A stretch of DNA of 64,000 nt, taken from the NCBI RefSeq assembly GCF_004346685.1, contig NZ_SMCO01000013.1:1-64000 (forward strand), written 5' to 3'. Position 1 is the first letter of the stretch. The number at the start of each line of letters is the position of its first letter. Under the pieces are notes generated by a model. That model was not told the origin of the DNA and ran no database searches. It was given only the letters and a program-made list of their open reading frames with translations. Shown here in pieces: positions 16,429 through 25,390 of this stretch. A program made the position numbers and the translations under genes. This DNA is from Sulfurirhabdus autotrophica (GTDB taxonomy: Bacteria; Pseudomonadota; Gammaproteobacteria; Burkholderiales; SMCO01).

Positions 16429-17223
16429 ATGACGAAGCTACTTTTCAAATTCGGTATCACCCTGCTTGTGGCAGTATTTGCCAATCTGGCATTTGGGCAG
16501 CCCACACAGCGCGTTGAAGACATACCTACCCGACCTGGTGTTACACAAAGAATACTTGTTCTGGCACCCCCAACCCCTAAAGCAGCGGTCATTCTTTTTG
16601 CGGGTGGACATGGTGGATTGCAAATTACTTCTGACGGCTCATTCAAATGGGGTGCCGGGAATTTTCTGGTGCGTACTCGTCAGTTGTTTGCAGATCAGGG
16701 TTTACTTGTTGTGCTTGTAGATGCCCCGTCTGATCGTCAAAGCCCGCCATTTCTCGCCGGTTTTCGTCAAAAGCCGGAACATGTCGCTGATATAAAAACG
16801 GTAATCGCCTGGGTGAGAGAACAGGCAAAAGTCCCAGTATGGCTGGTGGGCACAAGCAGGGGTACGCAATCAGCTGCTTATATTGCAACAGAGCTGTTAG
16901 GGGCTGATGGGCCAGATGGGTTAGTGCTCACCTCCACTATTCTGAGTGACAACAAATCGCAACCAGTGCCTGACTTACCCCTTTCGAAGATCGCTATTCC
17001 GGTGCTGGTAGTGCACCATGAACAAGATGGATGCAATCATTGCGCTTTCAGTGATATCCCGAAGCTAATGAGCAAGCTTGATAACAACCCGCGGCACGAA
17101 CTTGTTACATTCACAGGCGGCAATAGTCGCGGTGATCCGTGTGAGGCTTTTGCCTACCACGGATTTAATGGGCTTGAGGGTGATGCAGTAAGAAAGATAA
17201 CTGAATGGATATTGGCTAAATAA
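16429..17223 (+). CDS. Secreted alpha/beta-hydrolase
   Basis: 264 residues with a signal peptide (cleavage near LAFGQ). The alpha/beta-hydrolase fold is shown by the nucleophile elbow GTSRGT (Ser143), an Asp in HHEQDGC, and a His in YHGFNG near the C-terminus. The GGHGG stretch (59-63) could form the oxyanion region. Two cysteines in DGCNHC may form a disulfide. Substrate unknown; likely a periplasmic esterase or dienelactone-hydrolase-like enzyme. Single gene, convergent with the GGEEF protein downstream. Confidence 0.82.
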   Translation: MTKLLFKFGITLLVAVFANLAFGQPTQRVEDIPTRPGVTQRILVLAPPTPKAAVILFAGGHGGLQITSDGSFKWGAGNFLVRTRQLFADQGLLVVLVDAPSDRQSPPFLAGFRQKPEHVADIKTVIAWVREQAKVPVWLVGTSRGTQSAAYIATELLGADGPDGLVLTSTILSDNKSQPVPDLPLSKIAIPVLVVHHEQDGCNHCAFSDIPKLMSKLDNNPRHELVTFTGGNSRGDPCEAFAYHGFNGLEGDAVRKITEWILAK

Positions 17224-17311
17224 CGGCGGGAAACCCCGCATTAATTGCCAGCAAAACGCACTAAATTCAACAAACTATGAACATAGCTGGAAACAGAAGT
17301 GGAACTGCTGT

Positions 17312-18994
17312 TCACTCTTCAGGATTCATCACTTCACCGGCTCTTTGCGCTACCCGTACTTGATTACGCCCACCCCGTTTTGCCGCATAAAGCGCCACGT
17401 CAGCAGCGATAAGTAGCTCTGAACCATTACTGTCAGGGTGTTGCTCTGAACAAGCGAGGCCCGCTGAAAGGGCACACGTGAAATTTTTACCTTCGTGGCT
17501 AAAGCGCAAAGCGGCAAAACGCTGACGAATATCATCCAGCAACATATACGCATTATCGGCATCACATTCCGGTAATACCACCACAAACTCCTCGCCACCA
17601 TATCGTCCGATAATATCGGACTGCCGTAGCCGCTGACGCAGCAGCATAGCGGTGGATGAAATCACGACATCACCTGTTGCATGGCCATAATTGTCGTTTA
17701 CCGATTTGAAGCTATCTATATCCAGCATGGCTACAGTGACAGGTTTCGAACTGCGCCGTGCGCGAATCACTTCAATATCCAGTGCTTCTTTAATACTGCC
17801 ATGTTTCAACAGTCCGGTGAGGCTGTCTTTGGCGATTTGCGCACCTAATTGGCGGGCTCGCGCAATTCGAACACTCACAGCTGCTATTAGCTGTGCATCA
17901 GAAATCGGCTTGACCAGAAAATCATCGGCTCCGCGATCCATAGCTGCTATTTGGCTGGCGAGGTCTGTTTCTGCCGAAAGGTAGACAAGGGGCAAGCTGG
18001 CCAAGTTGTCGTGTTGGCGGATCACACCGGCCAGGTCAGGGCCGGAATAAACAGGCATACGCAAATCCAGCAGCACCAGCTCCGGCCGAAATGACTTAAT
18101 TTTTTCGATTATAGCCTCCGGCTGGTGCAAAACCGCCGCTTCCATTCCGGCTCCCTGCAAAACCAGGCGATAGTATGCCGCTAGCTCCACGTCGTCATCT
18201 ACTATCAGCACCCGTTGTGGCGAGGTGAGCCGCTGCTCGAATATATGCTGCATCCGGTTTACCAGAAGAGGAATATCCAAAGGCTTGGTGAAGTAACCCT
18301 CTGCGCCCAATTGCGACGCACGCACTCTGGACATGAAATCACCTGACGAGGAAATAAATAGCAGCGGACTTTCAAGATTCAGCAGAACCTGAGGTAAGGT
18401 AAACGAACTGGCGTTTTCACCCTTTTGCTCAAGCTGGACATCTAGCAGCAGCATATCAGGTTGCTCATGCTGAGCAGCTTGCACGACATCTTCAATACCG
18501 ACAAACAAACGAACTTTATAATTAAAAGATTCAAGTTGGCGCAATAGTTCATTGCCGAGAAAAGCATCTTTTTCCATCAACCAGATGTTGTAGCTCTGGC
18601 CTGGCACTTTATCAATGTTCGCGGCAATTACTGCAGCTTTCGGAAGATCAACGGCTGCCATGGTTTCGCCTAAACCAGCCACATATGCTGCAAAAGCGAG
18701 TCGAGTCTGCCTGTCGATATCATCCAGTGAACCAGCCAGCAACCCCTTGGTCTGCTGTTCCAGATTGCGTGCACGCGCGCTTAAAGCAGCAAAACCGAAA
18801 GTACCACCAGAACCGGCCAGCTTATGGAGACGGTGTTGTAATTCTTCCAGACTTTCACGCTTATTCTCACCCTCGCTCAAACCAGCAGCAAGGCTATTCA
18901 GCGCAATCAGCTCTGCAGGCAAACGAATCAGATAGTCATTACGGAGCTTAGCCAACTGTTCAGACACCATGCCTGCCGTAAGTTTTTTCTTCAT
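17312..18994 (-). CDS. Hpt-REC-REC-GGEEF response regulator (diguanylate cyclase)
   Basis: 560 residues. Order: Hpt domain (about 10-115, phosphorylatable H57 in HKLAGS); receiver 1 (about 136-250, D185 and K237); receiver 2 (about 260-380, D310 and K362); GGDEF domain (about 390-550) with active-site GGEEF at 466-470 and an inhibitory I-site RQSD at 457-460, five residues upstream as expected. It should make c-di-GMP in response to phosphorelay input and be product-inhibited. No cognate histidine kinase adjoins it, so input comes from elsewhere. A low-MW phosphatase gene lies just upstream on the same strand. Confidence 0.92.
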   Translation of the reverse strand: MKKKLTAGMVSEQLAKLRNDYLIRLPAELIALNSLAAGLSEGENKRESLEELQHRLHKLAGSGGTFGFAALSARARNLEQQTKGLLAGSLDDIDRQTRLAFAAYVAGLGETMAAVDLPKAAVIAANIDKVPGQSYNIWLMEKDAFLGNELLRQLESFNYKVRLFVGIEDVVQAAQHEQPDMLLLDVQLEQKGENASSFTLPQVLLNLESPLLFISSSGDFMSRVRASQLGAEGYFTKPLDIPLLVNRMQHIFEQRLTSPQRVLIVDDDVELAAYYRLVLQGAGMEAAVLHQPEAIIEKIKSFRPELVLLDLRMPVYSGPDLAGVIRQHDNLASLPLVYLSAETDLASQIAAMDRGADDFLVKPISDAQLIAAVSVRIARARQLGAQIAKDSLTGLLKHGSIKEALDIEVIRARRSSKPVTVAMLDIDSFKSVNDNYGHATGDVVISSTAMLLRQRLRQSDIIGRYGGEEFVVVLPECDADNAYMLLDDIRQRFAALRFSHEGKNFTCALSAGLACSEQHPDSNGSELLIAADVALYAAKRGGRNQVRVAQRAGEVMNPEE

Positions 18995-19059
18995 CCTTTA
19001 CGTCTCCCTTATAGCCTGTTCATTGTACGCTAAAGTCTGTTTACTAGCAGACTGAGCGA

Positions 19060-19509
19060 TCATTCAGAAGCCTTTTGCAGCATTTTGAGACCACCAATCA
19101 TCCCTTCCACGCGACGCTTGATCTGGTCTCTTATTTTTCGATAGCTTTCAAGCTGACCGATTGCAGAATCAGCCAACTCAGCAGGGTCATCAAAAAAATA
19201 ACTTCGTTTTTGCACACCGTGCGGTAAAGGCGGACACTGAGCTTCTGCTAACTTGTCCATAAGCACAACCAGATCAGCCCAATTAAGTAGCGCTTCGTTC
19301 AATTCGTCCAGATCACCACCATCGCAGCTCACGCCCATCTCTTGCATGACGTCTGCAGCCACCGAATCATGGCCCTGTTTTTTTAAAACAGCAGGCCGGC
19401 CCTCCATCCAGCTTGCTCCCAACTGATTAGCAAAACATGAAGCCATCAGAGACCGACTACCATTTCCACTACATAAAAACAGCACGCGCGCTTTTCGCTT
19501 ATAACCCAA
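19060..19509 (-). CDS. Low-molecular-weight phosphatase / arsenate-reductase-like protein
   Basis: 149 residues. Phosphate loop CSGNGSRS (C13, R19: C-X5-R) near the N-terminus, and DDPAE near residue 108 supplying the likely general acid. This is the LMW tyrosine phosphatase/ArsC (thioredoxin-type) fold. Classical ArsC reads CTGNSCRS; the changed second half of the loop argues against confident arsenate reductase naming. The start is TTG 19509 with AAGGA upstream. Just upstream of the Hpt-REC-REC-GGEEF gene (65-base gap), so possibly a shared transcript. Confidence 0.8.
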   Translation of the reverse strand: MGYKRKARVLFLCSGNGSRSLMASCFANQLGASWMEGRPAVLKKQGHDSVAADVMQEMGVSCDGGDLDELNEALLNWADLVVLMDKLAEAQCPPLPHGVQKRSYFFDDPAELADSAIGQLESYRKIRDQIKRRVEGMIGGLKMLQKASE

Positions 19510-19651
19510 TCCTGCTTTTCCTTATTCTTTCTTTCACCTATTAAGACCACTATAAACATTTGTTCGCGATTGGTACAACCATCAGAGCGTCAAACCTGTC
19601 TGAATTTTACATCCGACTGGCTTGTTACTCGTAATCGCATCGTCTAATTGC

Positions 19652-19679
19652 TTGAGAAAAAGGGAAAAGGAGGTATGAT
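19652..19679 (+). promoter_or_regulatory. Putative sigma70 promoter for the lipoprotein-thioredoxin pair
   Basis: TTGAGA (19652-19657) and TATGAT (19674-19679), each 5 of 6 to consensus, with 16-base spacing, about 80 bases before ATG 19758. Confidence 0.5.
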
Positions 19680-19757
19680 TAAACGGTAATCAATAATTCG
19701 CACAATCTGATTTGATTGTAACTACCCGAATAAAATCACACGACAAGGCAAACACTT

Positions 19758-19982
19758 ATGAATATTCGCTGGTCATTCACGCTCATACTCGCTTCTCTAT
19801 TACTTTCAGCCTGCGATGAAAACAAACCCAACAAACCACCTACTCCTCAAGTCAATGCACCCTCCGCACCGGTGTTATTTGGTGACCAGAGAAAAGTGCT
19901 CGACAAGGCAAAAGGTGTAGAACAAACCCTTGAAAACCAAAGCCAGGAACAACGTAATGCTATAGATAACGCAGCTCAATAA
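19758..19982 (+). CDS. Small lipoprotein
   Basis: 74 residues. Lipoprotein signal peptide with lipobox LLSAC (Cys19), followed by a Pro/Asn-rich linker and a polar helical C-terminus (QRKVLDKAKGVEQTLENQ). No domain recognised; residue after Cys is Asp, which in the Lol rule favours inner-membrane retention. It is 57 bases upstream of the tandem-thioredoxin gene and probably co-transcribed. Confidence 0.8.
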   Translation: MNIRWSFTLILASLLLSACDENKPNKPPTPQVNAPSAPVLFGDQRKVLDKAKGVEQTLENQSQEQRNAIDNAAQ

Positions 19983-20039
19983 CTCACAGTTACCTATTGT
20001 TGCTATTCATGCCCTCAATGAACTTAGGAGGATAAAATA

Positions 20040-21074
20040 ATGATCGCAAATCGCCTTTGTTCCTTGCTGGTGTTATTTTGGATTAGCATGCCGACCCTTG
20101 CTGCTGAGACGCCCCCTTCCACACCTCCCAGCCCTCATGCCATCGAGATTCCATCATGGTTTAAAGAATCCTTTCTCGATCTGGACAAAGATATCAAGGA
20201 AGCAGCGGCAGAAAAAAAGCGAGTCATGCTTTATTTTGGTCAAGATGGCTGCCCTTACTGTACGAAGCTCATGCAGGTTAATTTCAGCCAAAAAGATATC
20301 GTCGCGCAAATGCATCGTTACTATGATGCGATTGCACTGAATATTTGGGGAGATCGGGAAGTCACCTGGCTGGATGGTAAAACCCGGACTGAGAAAGAAT
20401 TTGCTGCATTCCTTCGGGTACAGTTCACCCCAACCCTGTTATTTATTGATGAGCAGGGTATGGTCGTTTTGCGTATTAACGGTTACTATCCGCCACATAA
20501 GTTACGCGCCGCGCTGGATTATGTGGGCAAACACATGGAAAATCAGACGCCCTTTCATGATTATCTCAAAACTGCCGCAACAGAGCCTTCCAGCGGAAAA
20601 TTGCATGACGAGCCATTCTTCCTGACCGTGCCCCATGACTTACAACGCACTCAGCAACTTTCTACCAAACCGCTCATGGTGTTGTTCGAGCAGAAAGAAT
20701 GCGCTGAATGCGATGAGATGCACAATAAGGGATTCAAAGATAAATATGTGCTGGACCTGCTAAAGCAGTTCAATGTGGTCAGACTTTCCCTGTTTGGCAA
20801 AGAATCGTTAATTACACCCAACGGAAAGAAAATGACAGAGGCGGAATGGGGGCGGGCACTCAATGTTGCATACACGCCCGGGATTGTATTTTTTGATACC
20901 CAAGGCAAAGAGGTGTTTCGGGTTGACGCTTACCTGAAGTCATTTCATCTTGCTTCATCGCTGGATTATGTTGCCAGTAAAAGCTATCTCACCCAGCCAA
21001 ATTTTCAGCGTTTCATAGAGTCACGTGCTGACAAAATGCGTAAGGCTGGCATCCCATTTGATATCTGGCAGTAA
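20040..21074 (+). CDS. Periplasmic tandem thioredoxin-fold protein (SoxW-like)
   Basis: 344 residues with signal peptide (cleavage near TLAAE). Two thioredoxin domains in a row: domain 1 (about 40-165) has CPYC at 71-74 and the cis-Pro FTPT; domain 2 (about 190-335) has CAEC at 221-224 and cis-Pro YTPG. Each domain resembles SoxW/thioredoxin-related proteins (DUF255-like WxxxSFxDLxxDI start). It probably handles periplasmic thiol-disulfide exchange; two different dithiols suggest relay or two partners. GGAGGA just before the ATG is a strong ribosome site. Follows a small lipoprotein gene. Confidence 0.87.
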   Translation: MIANRLCSLLVLFWISMPTLAAETPPSTPPSPHAIEIPSWFKESFLDLDKDIKEAAAEKKRVMLYFGQDGCPYCTKLMQVNFSQKDIVAQMHRYYDAIALNIWGDREVTWLDGKTRTEKEFAAFLRVQFTPTLLFIDEQGMVVLRINGYYPPHKLRAALDYVGKHMENQTPFHDYLKTAATEPSSGKLHDEPFFLTVPHDLQRTQQLSTKPLMVLFEQKECAECDEMHNKGFKDKYVLDLLKQFNVVRLSLFGKESLITPNGKKMTEAEWGRALNVAYTPGIVFFDTQGKEVFRVDAYLKSFHLASSLDYVASKSYLTQPNFQRFIESRADKMRKAGIPFDIWQ

Positions 21075-21105
21075 GCTGAATAAGCAGAATGATCATTGCC
21101 CAATC

Positions 21106-21840
21106 TTACTTTGGAACCTGCAATAGCTGACGAATCACCTCGCCGGCCAGCATTAACCCAAAAAGGGGTGGCATGTAACTGATTGTGCCATTGACTGCAC
21201 GTGGACGCCCTTGCCCATCTACCGGTTCAGGTGGAAGTGGTGCACTGCCTTTTTCATCCGAAAAAACTGTCAGCACTCCTTTTTTGATACCATGACGCTG
21301 CAAGCGTTTGCGCATCACCCTTGCTAATGGACACATACTGGTCTTGCTGATATCTGCCAGCTGAATAGATGCCGGGTTTAATTTATTTCCCGCCCCCATA
21401 CTGGAAGCCACTTTTAATCCTCGCTGCACACTGGTAGCAACCAAAGCAACTTTGCAGGCAAGGGAATCAATCGCATCGATCACGTAATCCACATCATGGG
21501 GTACATGGTCATGCACATTTTCCGTTGTCAAAAATGCACGATGTATTACCACCTCACATTCCGGGTTGATATCATTAATACGCGCCTGCATCAATTCCGC
21601 TTTGGATTGCCCAACGGTAGAGAGTAGCGCAGGCAATTGACGGTTGATATTGCTGGTAGATATCTTGTCGTGATCTACCAGAGTGAGTCGGCCAATTCCT
21701 GCACGAGCCAGCGCTTCGGCACAGTAAGAGCCAACACCACCTAATCCGGCTACAAAAATGTGTTTACTCGCCAGCAAGGCAATGCCTTCATCGCCAAGAA
21801 GTATGTGGGTTCGCTCGAACTGGGGGGGGATTGTTTTCAT
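21106..21840 (-). CDS. tcdA: tRNA threonylcarbamoyladenosine dehydratase
   Basis: 244 residues. TcdA (CsdL/YgdL) uses ATP to cyclise t6A37 of tRNA to ct6A. The E1-like nucleotide site GLGGVGSYCAEALARAG (about 32-48) and DHDKISTSNINRQ are clear, as is the DAIDS segment. C-terminal MPPLFGLMLAGEVIRQL is typical. Length normal. On the minus strand, 154 bases after the RcnR-like gene, convergent with the thioredoxin gene. Confidence 0.95.
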   Translation of the reverse strand: MKTIPPQFERTHILLGDEGIALLASKHIFVAGLGGVGSYCAEALARAGIGRLTLVDHDKISTSNINRQLPALLSTVGQSKAELMQARINDINPECEVVIHRAFLTTENVHDHVPHDVDYVIDAIDSLACKVALVATSVQRGLKVASSMGAGNKLNPASIQLADISKTSMCPLARVMRKRLQRHGIKKGVLTVFSDEKGSAPLPPEPVDGQGRPRAVNGTISYMPPLFGLMLAGEVIRQLLQVPK

Positions 21841-21994
21841 GGGTAAAGTTTACCTGCTTTCACTTAGGGTTGCACCTGAGTGTATTGAACCAACCGCCAT
21901 TCAATTATCAATATGCCTAGCATCCTGCTTGTTAAAGCAAACTAATGCACTGCAAGATGTGGTAATAAATGATCTGAGTAATTGGCTATTTCGT

Positions 21995-22270
21995 CTATTT
22001 CAAATAAGACCGTATCACACTGACTACCTGTTCCAATTCCTTCTGTCGCTGCTCAGGCTGCACAACATCCAAACCCAGGTGCTCACGAATATGCCCCTCT
22101 AACATTTCTGCCATCAGCCCATTAACCGCACCCCGTATCGAGGCGATCTGCTGAAGCACTGCCGCGCAGTCCGGTTGTTCATTCAATGCTGTTTCCATGG
22201 CCTCTACCTGACCTTTTATGCGCCGGACACGAGTCAGTAATTTTTTTCTGTCTTTAGCTGTATGTGACAT
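21995..22270 (-). CDS. RcnR/DmeR-type Ni/Co-sensing repressor (CsoR family)
   Basis: 91 residues, all-helical CsoR/RcnR fold. The residues that bind Ni/Co in RcnR are present at the same numbers: H3, C35, H60 and H64 (MSHT..., DCAAVLQQI, GHIREH). FrmR and CsoR differ at one or more of these sites, so this is RcnR-like. It is divergent from the CDF exporter gene 75 bases away, the arrangement of dmeR-dmeF. Expected: apo-protein represses, metal releases it. An operator-like sequence lies between (22288-22317). Confidence 0.9.
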   Translation of the reverse strand: MSHTAKDRKKLLTRVRRIKGQVEAMETALNEQPDCAAVLQQIASIRGAVNGLMAEMLEGHIREHLGLDVVQPEQRQKELEQVVSVIRSYLK

Positions 22271-22287
22271 GCCTTCTCCTTACTTTG

Positions 22288-22317
22288 ACTATTAATAGTA
22301 TAGTGGAGTATAGTATA
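22288..22317. promoter_or_regulatory. Putative operator of the dmeR-like/dmeF-like divergent pair
   Basis: The 75-base spacer contains a 12-base perfect palindrome ACTATTAATAGT (22288-22299) overlapping two direct repeats of AGTATAGT (22297-22304 and 22307-22314), spaced 10 bases, one helical turn, with GG between. This resembles AT-flanked G-tract operators of RcnR/DmeR regulators, although the G-tract is short. Confidence 0.6.
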
Positions 22318-22345
22318 TTTCAAGTTAATATTTTGGTACTTTTCC

Positions 22346-23314
22346 ATGAAGAACCTGCTTTCCGCTGACAGCCTGAAACACTCTCATAAATTCGATGAAG
22401 GTAACCCGCTCGCTGAAAAGAACACCTTACGTGTAGCCCTGCTGACTGCGGCAATGATGATCATCGAGATTGCTGGCGGATGGTATTACAACTCAATGGC
22501 TCTTTTGGCAGACGGCTGGCATATGAGTTCCCACGCTGTGGCACTGGGGCTATCGCTTTTGGCCTATGTTTTTGCCAGAAAATTCGCCCACGATCCGCGC
22601 TTTTCTTTTGGCACATGGAAAATAGAAGTACTGGGTGGATATACGAGTGCCATCTTTCTAGTGATGGTAGCAGGTCTAATGATCTTTCAATCCATAGAAA
22701 GATTAATTGCGCCAAGCCCGATTCACTATGACCAGGCGATCGCGATTGCCATAGTTGGTCTGCTCGTTAATCTCGCTTCAGCCTGGCTACTTAAAGACGG
22801 ACACCACCATCACGATCATTCACACGGCCATGACCATCACGATCACCATGGTCACCATGATTTAAACCTGCGATCTGCTTATATGCATGTGATTGCAGAT
22901 GCGGCGACATCTGTATTGGCGATATTCGCCTTATTCGGCGGGAAATTATGGGGGGCCAGCTGGTTAGACCCCGTGATGGGGCTGGTGGGTGCAGCATTGG
23001 TATCTGTATGGGCTTACGGCCTGCTGCGTGATACTAGCCGAGTACTATTAGATGCAGAGATGACTGCGCCTGTTGTGGAAGAGATACGAGAAGTGATTGC
23101 TGAATCACCCATCAAAGCCGAAATTTGTGACTTGCACGTATGGCGTGTGGGAAAAGGCAAGTTCGCATGTATTCTCAGCCTGGCGATGATCAATGACGCT
23201 TCACCTGAATACTTCAGGGAACAGCTAAGCATTCATGAAGAGTTAGTCCATATCTCTATTGAAATAAATAAAGTAGACCAATCCGATCAACCCGAATTTG
23301 CTATCGCAGGATAA
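22346..23314 (+). CDS. dmeF: CDF-family Co/Ni efflux transporter (DmeF-like)
   Basis: 322 residues, six transmembrane helices and a C-terminal cytoplasmic domain. Metal-site residues: LLADGWHM in helix 2 (D and H) and HVIADAATS in helix 5 (HxxxD). Between helices 4 and 5 lies a loop with 13 or more histidines (about 152-172), typical of DmeF and zinc CDF proteins. The divergent RcnR-like regulator points to cobalt/nickel rather than zinc. It exports metal to the periplasm by proton antiport. The name is by context and family; specificity is inferred. Confidence 0.88.
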   Translation: MKNLLSADSLKHSHKFDEGNPLAEKNTLRVALLTAAMMIIEIAGGWYYNSMALLADGWHMSSHAVALGLSLLAYVFARKFAHDPRFSFGTWKIEVLGGYTSAIFLVMVAGLMIFQSIERLIAPSPIHYDQAIAIAIVGLLVNLASAWLLKDGHHHHDHSHGHDHHDHHGHHDLNLRSAYMHVIADAATSVLAIFALFGGKLWGASWLDPVMGLVGAALVSVWAYGLLRDTSRVLLDAEMTAPVVEEIREVIAESPIKAEICDLHVWRVGKGKFACILSLAMINDASPEYFREQLSIHEELVHISIEINKVDQSDQPEFAIAG

Positions 23315-23593
23315 GCTCTCTTTCGTAATCAGCTTGTAATAATCGGCTGACATGCTGATGCAAATCGTATAGGCTGACGAAAAATAGCGCACTAGCCACC
23401 TTTTTGGCATTTTCAAGCAACACAAAAACAATGCAATCAATACAGTTGCCCCTTTATTCGTATTTTTACAATATTGCCTTATAATATCGTTTTTACATTG
23501 CATTCAATTTTCATTCTCTGAAAATAATTAAACAGGGAACTGAATTCGCAACCTTCAAACCCAATATTCTTAAACACATTATCTGGAGTGCCC

Positions 23594-24280
23594 ATGCAAC
23601 AGCAACTAGACATGTTCGTTACATCATTCGCCGCATTCTGGCAGCAAATTGCCGTTTACACACCAAAACTGCTCGCCGCTTTAGCCGTGCTTTTCATTGG
23701 TTGGATAGTGGCAAAACTGGTTCGTACCGCAGTACGCCGTATTCTTCAAATAGCGCATTTCGAAAAACTGGCACAAAAATCAGGAATTGAAGAATTTTTG
23801 CAACATGGAGAAATGAGTATCACATTGACTGGCATCATCAGCGAAGTAAGTTATTGGCTGGTGCTGTTAATTGTCGTCGTTACCACATCAAACAGTCTGG
23901 GCTTACAAGCCGTTGCTTCCCTTTTCAACCAGATAGCCCTGTATCTGCCTAATATTATCGTGGCCATTCTGGTTTTGGTGTTTGGTACTTTACTGGCGCG
24001 ATTCATCAATCGTTTGATCTTTGCCTGGCTTAACAATCTGGGTGTAAATGGTTCGCTGACGATCAGTACCATTGCAGAATACGCAGTACAGATTTTTGCT
24101 GTATTCGTGGCGCTTGAGCAACTGAATATCGGCACACAATTAATCACTGCCGCTTTCATTATTTTGTTTGGTTCAATCTGCCTGGCTTTGGCTTTAGCCT
24201 TCGGTTTGGGTGGCAGAGAATGGGCAGCGGGTGTGATTGAAAAATCCACTTCCAAATCCTCAAAAAAACCACCGTATTAA
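23594..24280 (+). CDS. Mechanosensitive-channel-like conserved TM helix protein
   Basis: 228 residues from ATG 23594 (GGAG 5 bases upstream; the frame also opens at GTG 23588). Helices at about 20-42, 80-100, 110-135 and 160-200. AALAVLFIGWIVAKLVRTAVRRIL matches the conserved TM helix of small mechanosensitive-channel relatives. It lacks the cytosolic beta and alpha/beta domains of MscS, so it may be a reduced channel or a subunit. A perfect -10 TATAAT lies at 23480-23485 but no clear -35. Ends near a bidirectional terminator. Confidence 0.78.
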   Translation: MQQQLDMFVTSFAAFWQQIAVYTPKLLAALAVLFIGWIVAKLVRTAVRRILQIAHFEKLAQKSGIEEFLQHGEMSITLTGIISEVSYWLVLLIVVVTTSNSLGLQAVASLFNQIALYLPNIIVAILVLVFGTLLARFINRLIFAWLNNLGVNGSLTISTIAEYAVQIFAVFVALEQLNIGTQLITAAFIILFGSICLALALAFGLGGREWAAGVIEKSTSKSSKKPPY

Positions 24281-24337
24281 TCTGCCAAACGATTCGAAAA
24301 CAAGTTTCACACAAAAGTAAAAAGCTTAAGCCAAAAA

Positions 24338-24365
24338 GGGGTTGCAAAGCAGAATTTGCAACCCC
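24338..24365. terminator. Bidirectional intrinsic terminator
   Basis: Perfect 11-base stem GGGGTTGCAAA/TTTGCAACCCC (24338-24348 with 24355-24365) and a 6-base loop, between convergent genes. On the minus strand it is followed by TTTTT, so it is a strong terminator for the diguanylate cyclase gene; on the plus strand the tail is ATTAAAA, weaker. Confidence 0.8.
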
Positions 24366-24388
24366 ATTAAAAGCAATTGGAAAGCAGG

Positions 24389-25288
24389 CTATATTTCTTG
24401 GTTAGTTTCTTTTTTGGGCAAAAGGGAATTTCCTTGAATTGTTGCGCACTTCACCTGATTTTTGCCACCTTGCTTAACTTCATACATCAATCTGTCCGCA
24501 CATTTCAGCATTTCCCCTACATCTTTTGGCGACAAGACAAAGGTCGCCACACCAATACTGAAGGTCACCGGCCATTGATGCAATTTCATACCAGCCAGCA
24601 ATTCATTTTGTAATTTTTTAGCGATGACCTCTGCTGAATCTTCACCGGTTTCAGGTAGTAAAATCACAAATTCATCCCCTCCCAATCTTCCAGCAAAATC
24701 CGACGAACGGATATTACTATTCAGAATATTCGCTACATAAGACAACAATACGTCACCCACCTCATGGCCTTGTTCATCATTTACCAGCTTGAAGTTATCC
24801 AGATCAATCATGATAGCTGTCAAAGGGTATCCATAGCGTTTTGCCCGTGCTAATTCTATATTCGCTGCTTCAAAGAAAGCACGCCGGTTCGCCAACTTGG
24901 TTAACACATCTCTCCTTGCAAGCTCTGATTCTCGTTTCAGTGCTAAACGCAGTTTAGTCAGCACAAAAACCAGCATCAATAAAATCGTTACCCGAATCGA
25001 TTCACTGACAAGCATTTCCCATGTAAGCATCCCATGAGTATTTTTCATTGCTTCCACACCCAACCAGTCTAAAGAACTGATTACCACCACCAGTACGCCA
25101 GCAAATAACCCAATGTACCAGGTAGCAATCACAACCGGAATCATATAAAAAGAATGCATTTCGATCTTGGCGCCGGTTATCTCATGGATATAGCCAACCA
25201 GAAAAACCAGCGCGATGATAACCGCTACCAATAGATACTTTGTCACCTTGGTGGGGCGGTAATCGATTAATTCATGAATACGTAACAC
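24389..25288 (-). CDS. Membrane GGDEF diguanylate cyclase
   Basis: 299 residues. The N-terminal half has about four transmembrane helices (17-35, 45-60, 62-78, 95-112), an integral sensor of unknown ligand. The C-terminal GGDEF domain (about 125-285) has consensus GGDEF at 203-207 and an I-site RSSD at 194-197, so it should be an active, product-inhibited cyclase. Monocistronic, ended by the hairpin at 24338. Confidence 0.93.
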   Translation of the reverse strand: MLRIHELIDYRPTKVTKYLLVAVIIALVFLVGYIHEITGAKIEMHSFYMIPVVIATWYIGLFAGVLVVVISSLDWLGVEAMKNTHGMLTWEMLVSESIRVTILLMLVFVLTKLRLALKRESELARRDVLTKLANRRAFFEAANIELARAKRYGYPLTAIMIDLDNFKLVNDEQGHEVGDVLLSYVANILNSNIRSSDFAGRLGGDEFVILLPETGEDSAEVIAKKLQNELLAGMKLHQWPVTFSIGVATFVLSPKDVGEMLKCADRLMYEVKQGGKNQVKCATIQGNSLLPKKETNQEI

Positions 25289-25390
25289 GGTTGCGCAACT
25301 CCAGTATTGGCTAATTCAAAAGCGCTCATTGAAGCCCCCTAGGCAAGTCATCATGGGTAAGCAAGCATACTTTGTTGCGTAGCCTTATCA

